A DNA stretch of 64,000 bases, taken from contig JBBELK010000570.1 of assembly GCA_037783545.1 (NCBI GenBank), forward strand, positions 806,001 to 870,000. Direction: 5' to 3'. This DNA comes from Henricia sp. BOLD:AAB3569. Taxonomy: Eukaryota > Echinodermata > Asteroidea > Spinulosida > Echinasteridae. Positions 33,016-43,974 of this stretch are shown here, one piece after another (the stretch's first letter is position 1; each line of letters opens with the position of its first letter). The translations under genes and the position numbers were made by a program. Under the pieces are notes generated by a model. The model ran no database searches. It worked only from the letters and a program-made list of their open reading frames with translations, and had not been told where the DNA came from.

Positions 33016-33760
33016 TGGGGCGTATGAATAAAAAGTAGTAAATACTGAGAAGTATTAGCAAAGAGTAAAAGAATTTACTTCAAAGTAGAAGCATTCAGTA
33101 AAAGCATCTTCTACATTCCGTATGAATAATCTTATTCTTTTACTGCAAAGCACTCACTTAATTCTTTGTAGTAAATGCTTCTGCAAATCATGCTGCGTGC
33201 ATGCATGGCCGAATGACTTTGAAGAAATAAAACTATCTCCTTTGTGTTGTAAAACCTTTCACGTACACTCCACACACACGCACGCAAGCAGTATTAGGTT
33301 AGAAGTTAGAGTTAAATCCAAAATCTACAAGTCAGCCATGAGTGATGTTGATTCTGACCATCATGATGAAGGACACGCTTCTGGTTCTCAAGAATCAAAG
33401 CAAGACGTTTTCGTGAAATTATTGACACACAATAGTGTGCTGTTGACAAAATTGGAACATGAACCTTTCCCCGCCGAGGGACAACATTCATAAACGCTGC
33501 CATTTCTCCCGTTGAGTCCTTACTTCTCTATTCCTAAGGTAGCTTTGGAGCTACCTTGAAAAAGGACAAGTAATTACTTGCAATTTGTAGTATCTGCCCC
33601 CTTTTATTCATACGGAGTTAAGTAAACGCTAAAGGGAAAAGCAAATGCTTTTCAGGTACAAGTAAATACTTTTAACATTTAGAAAATACTTTCAAGTAAA
33701 CGCTTTTACTCATTTTTATTCATACAGATGGTAGTAAATACTACAAATATTGAAGTAAAA
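33016..33760. repeat. Cluster of TATGAATAAAAA-family repeats
   Basis: GGGGCGTATGAATAAAAAGT at 33016, and inverted TTTTATTCATACGGAGTTAA near 33603 and TTTTTATTCATACAGATGGT near 33713 are short members of the family at 28914-30994. The intervening frame at 33122-33493 has no recognisable domain. Confidence 0.6.
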
Positions 33761-33915
33761 GCAGATACTACGGAGACCAAAAACGGCTAACTTCAGAGCA
33801 ACTGTGATCATGATACCAGAGGTGGATCCAGCCTCATTAAAATACTGGAATGCAATAGAATTCAGGGGGTCGGACTCCCTTAAATCCATTGTATTCCTGA
33901 ATACAAAGGGCCTAC

Positions 33916-34272
33916 CTTCTCTGGACCGTAGTACATATAGTCTGTAGCGTGTTCGGCTTTCACTGCCAACGGGAACCGCGACGCCGTGGCCTCGTTGAGC
34001 TGACACCTTTTCTCTCGATCAGAGTAGTGGAATGACAAACATCGACTCTCGGTTATCGCACAAACTTTGCTGCACAAGACACTTGAAGCTACGGTCACAC
34101 TGCGGTAAGTCTGACCAAGTAGGATCCGGTTTGGAGCGCGGTAGAAAGCATACTGCAAACCCCGCGAGTTGCCATCCGCGCACCGCTTATTTCCTTCGCC
34201 GGTGGATGCGCTTATAACCTCGGTTACAGAGCTAAAACTGACGAGGATAGCAAAACAAAATATCTCCCACAT
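33916..34272 (-). CDS. Gene B exon 1: signal peptide and PAN/apple-like domain
   Basis: This is the first coding exon of gene B, from ATG at 34272 to the donor AAG|GTAGGC at 33915 (phase 0). Joined to 23141-23099 and 21252-20702 it gives a 316-residue secreted protein. The signal peptide is MWEIFCFAILVSFSSVTEVI. The PAN-like core conserves C-x3-C-x6-C-LSFHY-x6-C-QLN and the SRFPLAVKAEHATDYMYYGP end. The gene A sequon NLT is changed to SVT here. An in-frame TAG about seven codons upstream, at the position where gene A is open, supports this ATG. Introns are 10,774 and 1,846 bp, the reverse of the size order in gene A. Confidence 0.87.
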
Positions 34273-34447
34273 TTTGAAAGAGAACCTTGGCTAAATGATA
34301 TCAATTCTCGGTTTCGATAAAGCTCGTTGTGCTGATGATGAAAGGCAAAGTTGTAAGATTTTGATACAACCATTTGATAAAAATCTAATCTGGTTGTTAT
34401 GGCAACCATTATCAACGACTAATCTTTGACATGCGCCAGTGGCGTGC
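34273..34447 (-). promoter_or_regulatory. Conserved upstream block of gene B
   Basis: This aligns with 17863-18062 upstream of gene A: CGTTGTGCTGATGATGA (34325), TTGTAAGATTTTGATAC, AATCTGGTTGTTATGGCAAC (34387) and a GACATGCGCCA block. TATCAACGACTAATCT at about 34408 is also found near 46985, upstream of the pseudogene copy. Confidence 0.55.
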
Positions 34448-36362
34448 CACCGAGGGATATTGAATTTTACGTGAGGAACACTTAACACAGGGCAGAGTTT
34501 AATATCGCCACCCTACAAGTATACACAAACCTACATAATTCATAGTGTGTCAGATTAGGTTTTTACCAATCTTTTCAAAATACAAACTCAATTACAAAAT
34601 GCCGAACAACCGAAAAGTTAAGATAATTATCATCTTTACAAGGAAAATATTTTCAGCTACGCGCAATCCCGCTATGCATTGTGAAAGGATTTTTACAGGT
34701 TTGGCACTTTCTACTGTAAACAAATGTTAATGTTTTTTTTACAATGTAATGCATTTTATGTGTGTCCGCTTGTCCGCAACAAGCTGACATAAACAATATG
34801 ACTGCCCCTCCCCCCCCCCCTCCCCACCCCCACCCCCACTCTCTCCTCCCTTGGTGGCACCACCACCCCCACCCCACCCTCCCCCCCCCCTCTTTACCCC
34901 CGGAAAAATTCCTTGATTCGTCCCTGACGGTTCTTTATCATTTGTATAATATTATAGTACAAAATACATGCACATGCTTTTATTGGCCTTGGCAGATTAA
35001 ATCATCCGCGCGGATTGCTTCAATATTGTATTATTACTAAGGCCTATTTTATGTAAGACATTGGCATTATCTCGTCAAATTGATACAATGCAAAATTTTA
35101 ACAATGCAGTGCGTCGTTCGTCTCCTAAGAGATAAGTATATCAAGAGTGATATACTTATCACTCTACCACAAGGATTTATCGCAATACACATTCATTAAT
35201 CGGAAAAAAAATAACCGTGCAGGAGATTATAGTAGAAGTGGTCACAGTAACAATGAAAAAGCACTCAGCGAGCAATTTTTTTAAAGCGGATGAAAGAGCT
35301 TCGTCTTTAACCCAAGGACATTAAATGAACACCGGGGAGCTATCGTTTTCAATACAATTCGACTGGTAGGCCTATAGACAATTGGAAAGTCTGCTGGCCC
35401 ATCTTGATTCTCATCTTTGGTTGGAGTTGTCTCATATTTCATCCTCCTTTATAGGACGAGACCAAGACAAACTTTCGCGCTACTTCACAATTCCGTATTT
35501 TTATGGTTCATCTTTAAAGTTAATTATTTACGTTTTTAAGACGATCATCTTAGCAAGACCTGTTATTTTAAATACAACATTCTTAAAGGAACATTATCAT
35601 TTGAAAGGACCCAACATTCAAGTAAAATTGTTACTTGAAGAGTTGACAAGAAAAACCCTACTCATCGTGTGTAACAAACTAGACATAAGTTTACATGGCG
35701 GTTTTTAACAATTAACGCACACACATTTTGTTAACTTAACATAACATAAAAACCATGCAAGGATTGTGAAGGTTTTGCTAAAATATTGATGAATGTATGC
35801 AGCTGAAATTTTTACTAAAATTGTTAATTTTTCTATTTTTGTTTTATTAGATATTTTAAACTTATATTCCAGGAATCCACAACGCGTTGCCAGACAAAGC
35901 ATTGTGAGATGTTCGTAACTCGTTGTTGGACTACTGGCAACACGTTGAGATTCTATTTTTATATTTTGCAGAAATACAGTGTTTAGGATTGGATGATAGC
36001 CCAACGCGCTGTGGAATTACGCGAATGCGTTATAACCCTTTTGGCTTGTCATAACCGGCTAAACAGTCATGACAGTCCGGCGACAATCAGAAAAGACCGC
36101 ACGGAGACCGATGTGGTCCTAGTAAGTGTTGCAACGAATCATGCGTTCCACCGAAACATGCAATTTGGATAAAACATATCTTGGTTAGCCCAAAGCAACA
36201 ATTTACTGTTGTAGTTCGCGATCCCTGCACTGGTGTACATGTTGCAACTTATTATTCGGTCTTGCACCAAGACTACTAGTACGCTTTGGGCTGACCAAGA
36301 TCTGTTTTGTCAAAATTGCATGTTTCGGGAGGGAGGGTTGGTTGAGAGCCCTCACGCGACAA
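34448..36362. other. Intergenic, C-rich tract and no gene recognised
   Basis: 34805-34900 is a cytosine-rich low-complexity tract with proline-rich false frames. A hairpin AGTATATCAAGAGTGATATA lies near 35132. The frame at 35382-35708 (plus, about 108 codons) has no recognisable domain. Confidence 0.5.
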
Positions 36363-36963
36363 CAGGGTGTTTTAAAAAAAGTATACACTCAGAAAAATGT
36401 CCAAGAAATTAAAACTTATCAGTTTCAGAATTTCTATCTATACCTATTGGTAGGCAATAATTTCAAGCTTCAAATGACACCATGACCATTTGGAAAACTG
36501 TACGCATGACTGATCAGGTTATTGTTTTTTAATTCATGTTGGCAAACGTGGCTTGCGCACAAACTTGCAGGGGTTTTACCACGGTCAAATGTTATCACAG
36601 ACAAAAACAGCACATGCTCTTCTTTATGACCAAAAACTGTAAATTTATATCGATGTTAACCCTACATTTTCCATTTTCTGCAATCGTATCAGTTGCAGCA
36701 CCCGCTACGGCCTGCAGCCGGTTAGTCTGTTGTCAAGACGTGCATGGGGAGATTTATTTATTGCGCAGTGTTCCTTATATGCTACAATGTTCGAGACTGA
36801 ATGACACCCCCCCCCTCCCCCCCCCCCCCCTCCCCCCCCCCCCCCCCCCCCCTCCCCCCTCCCCCTCCCCCCTGCCGCCCCTATACCTCATCACACTCCT
36901 TCCCCTGTTTTAATGTACAACTCCCCTAACACATGAGAGAAAATTCCTCGGATGTGAAACACA
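36363..36963 (+). mobile_element. Single arm of the ACAGGGTGT mariner-like MITE family
   Basis: ACAGGGTGTTTTAAAAAAAG then TATACACTCAG and about 550 bp onward match the left arm at 48474 and, inverted, the right arm at 49430-49974. There is no TA at the start and no matching opposite arm nearby, so this is a solo or truncated copy. It contains a long C/T tract at 36809-36892 that the 49430 copy lacks, which is a local expansion. Confidence 0.75.
36809..36892 (+). repeat. Poly-C/CCCCT tract
   Basis: About 84 bp are almost entirely C with scattered T. The homologous inverted copy near 49500-49545 has a far shorter purine run. The opposite strand is strongly G-quadruplex-prone. Confidence 0.9.
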
Positions 36964-37525
36964 TGTCCAGGAAAACCCCTCACATGGTCAAAATTTTACA
37001 ATTCTTGTTGAGCATTTAAAGGTACGCACCGGCCTACTGTTTACATGATTTAGTGATGTAGCAGCATTGACAATACTTTTTTGATGGTCGTTGTGGAAAC
37101 AAAATCATAAAAATATCCCGTAATTTACTAAAGAAGTGCAAAATTAACAAAAACGGTCAAAAGACGGGTATACGCTTTACCAGCCGTTGCAACTATACGC
37201 GCGAGCTTCACGACTTTGTCACAAACGATTCGCTCTTTTCCTACTCGGGATATCTCTAATTTTCTGATTACGATTTCACTGGACAGCCCGGACGACCGAT
37301 TATGAATTTCCGCTTTCTCTGGAGAAGTTAGCATCATGTTTTTTCTTCACGAACGTACATGTACACCAACCAACCCGCCGAAAAGTCACGTGACCTCTGT
37401 TTTTTGAAAAATTGCTCAAAAACGGCAAAATTCTGTGGTTTCTTTTCAGGTAGAAAGACTATCTGGCAATTCTTCAAGGGAACCAGTCCGCTCGAAAGCA
37501 GTCCGCTCGAAATAAAAGCTGAACC

Positions 37526-37612
37526 TCAGCCGTCACTGGACCTTCCAACATGACAACGACCCGAATCATACGTCCCAGTTGGTTGCTGGATGGCTTCAGC
37601 AGAACAAAGATG
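37526..37612 (+). pseudogene. Tc1 transposase fragment (D2 motif)
   Basis: The plus strand reads WTFQHDNDPNHTSQLVAGWL then QQNK. This is the second-Asp region of Tc1-like transposases. Only about 29 codons remain before unrelated sequence. Confidence 0.8.
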
Positions 37613-37739
37613 ATGGCTATTAACTAATATGATGGCTATTAGCTATTGAGGGCAAGGTATGGAGCGCGGTGAAATTCGTGGCACGAATTTGTCTGTTGCG
37701 CATTGACGAGCCTGCGCGTTTAATGTTTACACAAGACGC

Positions 37740-38035
37740 AATAATAATCGTTAAGCTGTGAACCGACCTGTAAAAGAAACATGCAAGGTTCATCTTGCTA
37801 TCACTGATGAGGCGGATGCCACCCCACATCATAGCACTTCCACCTCGGTAGGGTTCTACATCTTGGAGACAGTCTCTGTTTAATTGTTCCCCACCAGACT
37901 CTAAGTCTTCCATCGGCATTTTTCAAGTAAAACCTGTTTTCGTTGGGCGTCGCTCTCTCAGACCCGAACAGTCTGGACAACAACATTTGCCTCTGCCCGT
38001 GCACTCGATACAGTCGCATTTGATATGTTTAGCAG
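37740..38035 (-). pseudogene. Tc1 transposase fragment, frameshifted
   Basis: The minus strand reads ENRFYLKNADGRLRVWWG and then, in another frame, CLQDVEPYRGGSAMMWGGI. These are consecutive parts of the Tc1 catalytic core (the GGGSVMVWGGI-type region). A frameshift lies near 37890. It is oriented opposite to the fragment at 37526-37612. A GC-core MITE half copy (about 37670-37725) lies between them. Confidence 0.8.
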
Positions 38036-38781
38036 AACATAAAATGATATAGTGACTGGAAACAGTAATTTTGAATTGATACTACATTTATAAATGCTTT
38101 CCTTTTAATTTCACAACAAAACGAAATTACGTGACACTTTTCTACGGGTTTCAGCCTTGTTGACTGTACACATACATGTACATGCCTTGCTTTAATACGG
38201 TACACATGTAGTTACCTGTGGTCAACCACTTCTGGTCAAATCTCCCTAACCCTCCAGACACGCCGTCTTCTAAGAAGGCAGTGGCTCTTTCCCTTTATCC
38301 TACGTGGCATTTTTAACATGGTGATACAACGCATGCCAAAGACAAAACCCAGCACATGAGAAAATGACCGACTTTGAATATAGCTATAATTCCCAATAAT
38401 TCCAAAGAATTTTCACACGACGGGTTTAAATCTTTAAGAACATGCATGTCTTTCAGATTCGGTCTACAGTTAATATTAACTGCATGGCGTAACAAATTTT
38501 ACTTATTTACATGAACTGGAATGACATGGCTAGCAAGGTCCTTCGACTGCAATCACAGAGATGGAATGACAAGCGGAAAGCCAACAAGAAAGCGGATGAC
38601 AACACTTATTTTTATTTGCGGCGCATCTGACAACTTTCATCAGTACTGCAAAGAACTGTTATAAACAGTATATGCCTTAGGGTGATTGCAGAAGCCGGGA
38701 CCCATTTACTATTGAAAAGTTCTTGCAGATAAGCATAAACTAAATCAAGAAAAGAAGTGCGACCAGAAAACAATGCATACT
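38036..38781. other. No gene recognised
   Basis: This is AT-rich sequence with scattered ACATGTAC palindromes. I see nothing I can assign. Confidence 0.5.
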
Positions 38782-38782
38782 A

Positions 38783-39356
38783 CACTGTAAAAAAAATAAT
38801 AATCTTTGTAAAAATACAACAAAAGTATTCTAAATAATATGTTGACTTTATTTATTTACAAGTGTAAATAAAAAAAAACGACATGTAAACATCATTTATT
38901 GTGAAACTCTAAATTGAAATCACAGTTTAGTCATGTTATTTAAGTTTACAGACAAACAGTAATTATATAAATTAACAACTTGCTAATTTTAAACAACATA
39001 CTGGAATTATTAATTTAATTAATTAAAACTTTAAATCAACTAAGTAGCTACCTGGTCAAGGCGCACAACCCTATCAGCAGTCAGATTGTGGCATTCCATG
39101 GTACAGCTCCCTAATTGTCGCTTGGGTACACGGGGCAACTGGGACTCGGGGCAACTTGCCCAAGGACACAAACACGTTGGCCATAGTTTGGCTTGAGCTC
39201 ACAACCTCTGATTGGGAATCCCGCTTGATGCCCACTAGACTACAGGGGCTGCACGTTCACACAAATAGGATTCGCTTTTACAACAAAAACAATTACGCCC
39301 AAAAATAATTAACTTTTAAAAACAGTAAATAACTATGTAGCAAGTATTTACAGTGT
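38783..39356. mobile_element. Possible MITE with CACTGTAAAAA ends, carrying a SINE
   Basis: CACTGTAAAAAAAATAATAA at 38783 follows TA, and TATTTACAGTG ends at about 39356. A like end, TTTTTTACAGTG followed by TA, occurs at 44752-44765. GGGTCTGTCCACAGTAATGG recurs inverted at about 39458 and 44645. The true element could therefore be this short copy or a much larger one reaching 44763. The tRNA-like SINE at 39041-39250 is nested here. Confidence 0.4.
39041..39250 (-). mobile_element. tRNA-derived SINE, second family
   Basis: The minus strand begins AGCCCCTGTAGTCTAGTGGG (A-box-like) and has GAGGTTGTGAGCTCAAGCC at the B-box position. It continues TGTGTCCTTGGGCAAGTTGC, a tail motif common in metazoan tRNA-SINEs. 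It differs in head and body from the family at 14610 and 41880. No target duplication was established. Confidence 0.65.
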
Positions 39357-39499
39357 GCTGTATCTATATGAACAGCATGCTCAATTTGTAATTGTTGACT
39401 TTAAAAAAAACCCGCACTTTTGTGTTTTATTGCAGTGTATTTGTTTTAAATAGATTTGGGTCTGTCCACAGTAATGGGGTACATTTCTGTTACATTCAA

Positions 39500-41350
39500 G
39501 ATCTTAGGTCCAAGTTCACTTCAAATGTCTTAATTTTATCTTTAAATTATAAAGCTAAACTGAGGAAATAACTTTTTCACCAAGGAGTAAGAAAAATAGT
39601 CCTACAACATATACATTTGTGAAAACCTCGTGCACAAATTTTCCTATTACGCATGTAACAAAGACGGAAAAAAGTGTCACAAAATTGTCTGTCCATGTTA
39701 CCTACGTAATAGGCAAATTTGTACACTGGCTTTTCAAAAATGTATGTTGTGGCAGCAATTTCTTACCTTTTTAGGCAAAAGTTATCTCCTGAGAACAAAA
39801 CAAGGACATTTCTTTAATTCTGAGATAAACTAAAGACATCTGAAAGGAATTATAGTCTACACCCTTATGGCGTAAACAAACCATTTGTGTGCAACTTCGG
39901 GTACAATCTTTGATTTTTTCATGGATTACTCCTTGGTTAGTGGGAAACCCAAATCCGCTTGTTGCCTAATTTTGCTGACCCGGAAAGGTGCTTTTTCCAG
40001 GTTTTTTTGGGGGTGTGGATTGGGGAAATGCAGACGACCCGACGTGGATTTTAGCGCACGAAGAAATATTACCCAATCACGAAGATGCCCAACTATATAG
40101 GAACCCTTCTGTATTAAGAACTGTACACACTGCGTTCGAATTTGGGTTCAATTCGCAAAGTGATCAGGTGATGGTATCGCACACTACAGACTAGGCTAGT
40201 TTCTACTAACAGTCACAAGATACGTCAGTGTTAATTTTGGCCGTGCCGTATCGCCATTTGTGAAATCTCGTCTGTGAAGTTTGTTTATGCTTGTAGAATG
40301 TAGGCCCTAGAGTTTGACATCGAGTCGAGTCATTTTTTGTGAAAGAAAGTTTGCAATAATCAGGTTTTGATATCGTTTTATGCTCAATGTTTCCCACACT
40401 TAACAACATTGCGACATCCATCGCTGTCCATTTCGTGGGGCAGATTCTTTCCTTGAGGGCATGCTTGGTTGCACATATTGTGCTTCCATTGTTGAACGGT
40501 TTAAGTAACAAAATGTGTCCCACGAAATGGCGGGTATTCGATACGGTCTATACGGAAACAGGATAAGGCTGGGGTTACTTTGGGGGACCGGAGGTGGGTG
40601 GTTTTCATACATTACATGGAATAAAGTTGTCTGCTAGGAGGGACGAGATTTTTTTTACGAATTGTACAAGTCGAGCTGTCTCAATGTAGCTATGCCTATA
40701 TGTTTATATTTCGCTGATCATTCGTGGCGAATTTGTAGTTGTACCATTTGCTTAATTAAAGCGAATAAGTACCTGATAAGGGTATCATTTTCAGTGACCC
40801 CATTTTATCTGAGTTTACAAGAAAAACCGGAACAAACACTGTACTCGGACGTCATTAATTTTCCTTCAAGCGATTTATTAAACATGAAAGTGTAAATCTA
40901 ATGAAACAAATTGGAGGGGAAAATACGAAGATTTTACGAGAAAAAAATAGAATTCCCCCGAGTTGCCTCATATAGGTTTCGTGCAGGAGGGCTATGTGAT
41001 GACGTCCGACTTATCTTTCCCTAATTCGTCCCGATTGCGTGGAATTCGTTTCGTGTGGGGATCGGCATTGTATTGAAAAGGCGCGACTTCGTCTGTGTCA
41101 TTCATTTTAATAGCACTTTGGTTTTTACGTTCGTTTCTGGTTCATAATATTTTTTTTAAAATTTGTCCAGGACAGTTTAATCAATGGGCTTCTAGTGGAA
41201 ATACGCCTGACCCCCTTTTAACAGTTTACCAATCATCTGTTCTGCCTTTAATGCCCAGTGTTGTTTAGTTTTCTAATCTGGTCATTATTTCCTATTTGTC
41301 ATCCCACATTTAAAAGGACCACATTTTCAGATTATTAAAGTTCACATAGT
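39500..41350. other. No gene recognised
   Basis: Short frames such as 39988-40194 (plus, WGNADDPTWILAHEEI) and 40206-40523 (minus) look protein-like in composition but match nothing I know and have no paired splice context. Confidence 0.4.
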
Positions 41351-41354
41351 TTAA

Positions 41355-41797
41355 AGTTGCACTGCCCGTGTTTGGGCCGATTTGGGCGTACAAATTTTCT
41401 TTTAAAGTTAAATAGGTATTTTTCTAGAATAGAAAAAGTTATCAGCTTTCATTTGGTACCAAGAACGTAAAAATCCGTCAAGGATTAATGCCAGTCGATT
41501 AAAAACAAGAAATGATTAAATGGCTGGCAGGTCATTTAATCGACAGGGTTATGACGTAAATGTACATGTGCGCGTACATGTGTACATTGTACACATACTA
41601 TGTACATATGAGCGTACGCGCACAGGTACAACATGTGAAGCACGTTTCAAGAAAAAGGCTTGTATCTCCAATTCCCGGCGTCGGAAATTTAAGTTTTTGA
41701 TATTTTTCGTTACAGAGACACGTAAGCTTTCTAAATTCGTTCGCTTGTGTAAATTAATTTATTAAAATCCTTTCACCGAAACACGGGCAATGCAACT
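41355..41797. mobile_element. TTAA-target MITE (AGTTGCA ends), 443 bp
   Basis: AGTTGCACTGCCCGTGTTTG on the left is mirrored by AACACGGGCAATGCAACT on the right, with TTAA at 41351-41354 and 41798-41801. The interior has a cluster of TGTACA/ACATGTGTACA palindromes (41555-41625). No transposase is present. Confidence 0.82.
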
Positions 41798-41879
41798 TTA
41801 AGTAACGTCGACTGCACAAGTGACTCCTGTCTCTATTAGGGGAGCATGCTGTTTTTTGTTTTAGTATGATTAAGTGATT

Positions 41880-42034
41880 ATGACCCAGGGACCGCCGGGG
41901 TGAATTCATTCGATACAAATGTGGACAAATAACCATATGAGTTTGGGAAATCTGGATGCAGTGAAAAGCAACTTGGCTCCATTCCTTCCGCTTAACGTGC
42001 AGAGACCCTACTAATTGAGCTATGAAGCCAACTG
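41880..42034 (-). mobile_element. tRNA-derived SINE, copy 2 of the 14610 family
   Basis: The minus strand reads CATAGCTCAATTAGTAGGGT, GAGCCAAGTTGCTTTTCACT, GCATCCAGATTTCCCAAACT, matching the head and body of the SINE at 14610-14812 with more divergence. Part of the B-box is lost. Confidence 0.78.
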
Positions 42035-42595
42035 GTGGTCTCAAATCACGGTAGTGCAGTTGTTCCTCACTGATTTGGATTGGCTGTCACGTGAGCTTAG
42101 CAAGCACTACAGAGAAATAACCACCCCTCCCAGAGATTAAGTTTTGTTTTGTTTTCAAAAAGATCGTCTGTAGAATACTATTTTATTACCAAATTTGGAA
42201 TCGTGTAAATTTGGAGGAATGAAAAAACTCAGTCTTTTGGCTTAAGTTACAAGAGTGTGACAGGCAGCTGAAAGATCACTGCAAAGAGATATTTCAAGAA
42301 ATACATCATTGGGGGTATTTTATTGACATATTTGCAGAAAATATTTCTAGCCTTTCTTAGATCAGCTGAAAGTCATTTTTACTAGTAATCAATGGCTCAC
42401 AGCGTATCTGCATGGATTTTAGCCCACTCCGCTAAAGTCTGCAGGGTCCTGTTTCATAAAGCCCACTTAGCTAGAAGCATTCCTAAGTAAGCATTCTTAA
42501 CTCATATTTTTAAAGATATTAAAAATTTGATTTTATTGTTCCTAAATCCACTAAAGAAGGTTTTTAACTTTTATGAAAAAGGACCCAGGTCTCTC

Positions 42596-42790
42596 AGGTT
42601 GGGAGGCTCTCCCCCATCAAATCTCGATTGAGTTGAGGTCCGGACTTTGGCCTAGCCACTCTACGTCTGCATCATTATCGTGACTGACTGTAGGCTGTGT
42701 GTTTTGGATCGTTGTCCTGCTGATATGTCAAAATGCTCCCTGAGTTTCTCTGCGGACTACTTGCTGTTTTCCTCCAGGATCTTGATGTAC
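42596..42790 (-). pseudogene. Tc1 transposase relic
   Basis: The minus strand contains QQDNDPKHTA in one frame and EWLGQSPDLNSIE in another. They are separated by stops and a frameshift over the spacing expected between the second and third catalytic acidic residues of Tc1 transposases. Confidence 0.8.
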
Positions 42791-42799
42791 TCAGTCGCA

Positions 42800-43330
42800 C
42801 ACTTTGGCGGGCTTTAATGTTAAATATCTTCATTACGAGTTAATTGAAAAAATCATTACAAGTTCTGCTAGACAGTTGTCCTTATGCGTTAGCCTGTATT
42901 TTCATAGTTATGAATAATAGGCACCATGCATTTCCCAAAGGTCCACGTATATATATTAATCTTGATCACATGAATCCAAAATTTAACCATCTTAAGACTT
43001 TTAAAAATAAATCAACTTGGCATCCTCAAAACCTTGAAAGAAACCTCTCCCCTCCCATCAAACATTCTGCTAATGGAGCCCAGTAAGATTTTTATGTGTA
43101 TTATTTTATTGATGCGTCGGGGGTTCAAAATAACCTTGACCTTATTCACACGACCCTGACTTGTCTTTAGATCTTCACTTGGCATTCTCAAAATCCGTGA
43201 AAGAAATCACAAAATTTACCCAAATTGTGCCAGTGAAGCCTAACAAATGCAATACACAATTTCCATCCGCCTCAGCCGAGTAAGTCCGATGTCCAAATTG
43301 ACCTTGACCTTAGTCACATGACCCTGACAT
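42800..43330. repeat. Diverged repeat with ACCTTGACCTTA motifs
   Basis: ATAACCTTGACCTTATTCAC, GACCTTGACCTTAGTCACAT and the repeated CTTGGCATYCTCAAAAYC phrase (about 43016 and 43182) show internal duplication related in style to the 162-bp repeats at 43975-44500. There is no gene. Confidence 0.5.
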
Positions 43331-43333
43331 ATA

Positions 43334-43762
43334 AGGCTGCGTTCGGGCGTGTACTCGTGTCAACACGAGTATACTCCTGCGCGCGCTTACGGCAAGATTA
43401 ACGACACTCAACAAATGGGGAGTGTGCTCTTACTCCTGACGATTGCCATGTGATTTGTACGAAGATGGCGGAATATGGGTGGGATTTTTGGTGAATTTGC
43501 TCAACGTGTCAACTAGATAACTGAAACAACAACTTACTTAGGTTTGTTTTAGACGGCATCAAATGTTCTCACGACTTACAGTCTGAATTTTCTTCAGTTT
43601 CTTGTGAGCAGTGAAACACCCTTTTTTGTGTAGTCATGACAAAAGACGGCCATCTTGACTGATGGCCTTTTGATCATGCTGACTGCGGACTTGCCGTTCG
43701 CGTAATGTGACCCGAGTGCAATGCGCACTAAGTAGCGAGAACTGCACGCCCGAACGCAGCCT
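43334..43762. mobile_element. MITE with AGGCTGCGTTCGGGCGTG ends
   Basis: AGGCTGCGTTCGGGCGTG at 43334-43351 is perfectly mirrored by CACGCCCGAACGCAGCCT at 43745-43762. The 429-bp interior is non-coding. An ACTCGTGTCAACACGAGT hairpin lies at the left subterminus. The target duplication is unclear. Confidence 0.8.
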
Positions 43763-43974
43763 AAACGTCCTGGGATCTTCATAAATCAACTCTACATCAT
43801 TCATGCATACAATCTCCATCACTCCATGGGGAGCCAGGGGTCCTATTAAAGTGGCCTTGACCCTGGCCCTAGTTAAATGAACGTAGCAATCTGTAAGTCG
43901 TAGAAAGACAACATGATTTTTGACCAAACAGGGACCGACAGAGTACATTTTTTTATGATTAGTGACCTTTTTAA

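Noticed and set aside
33122-33493. Small acidic protein with SDVDSDHHDEGHASGSQES
   Set aside because: The frame lies between inverted copies of an AT-rich repeat inside gene B intron 1, overlaps an opposite-strand frame, and has no domain or splice context.
36536-36913. Proline-rich protein
   Set aside because: The frame is the MITE arm plus a poly-C tract; the glycine and proline runs near 34650-35040 and 55600 are likewise low-complexity artefacts.
40206-40523. Minus-strand coding gene of about 105 residues
   Set aside because: No recognisable domain, no paralog in the window, and overlapping open frames; kept as unassigned.
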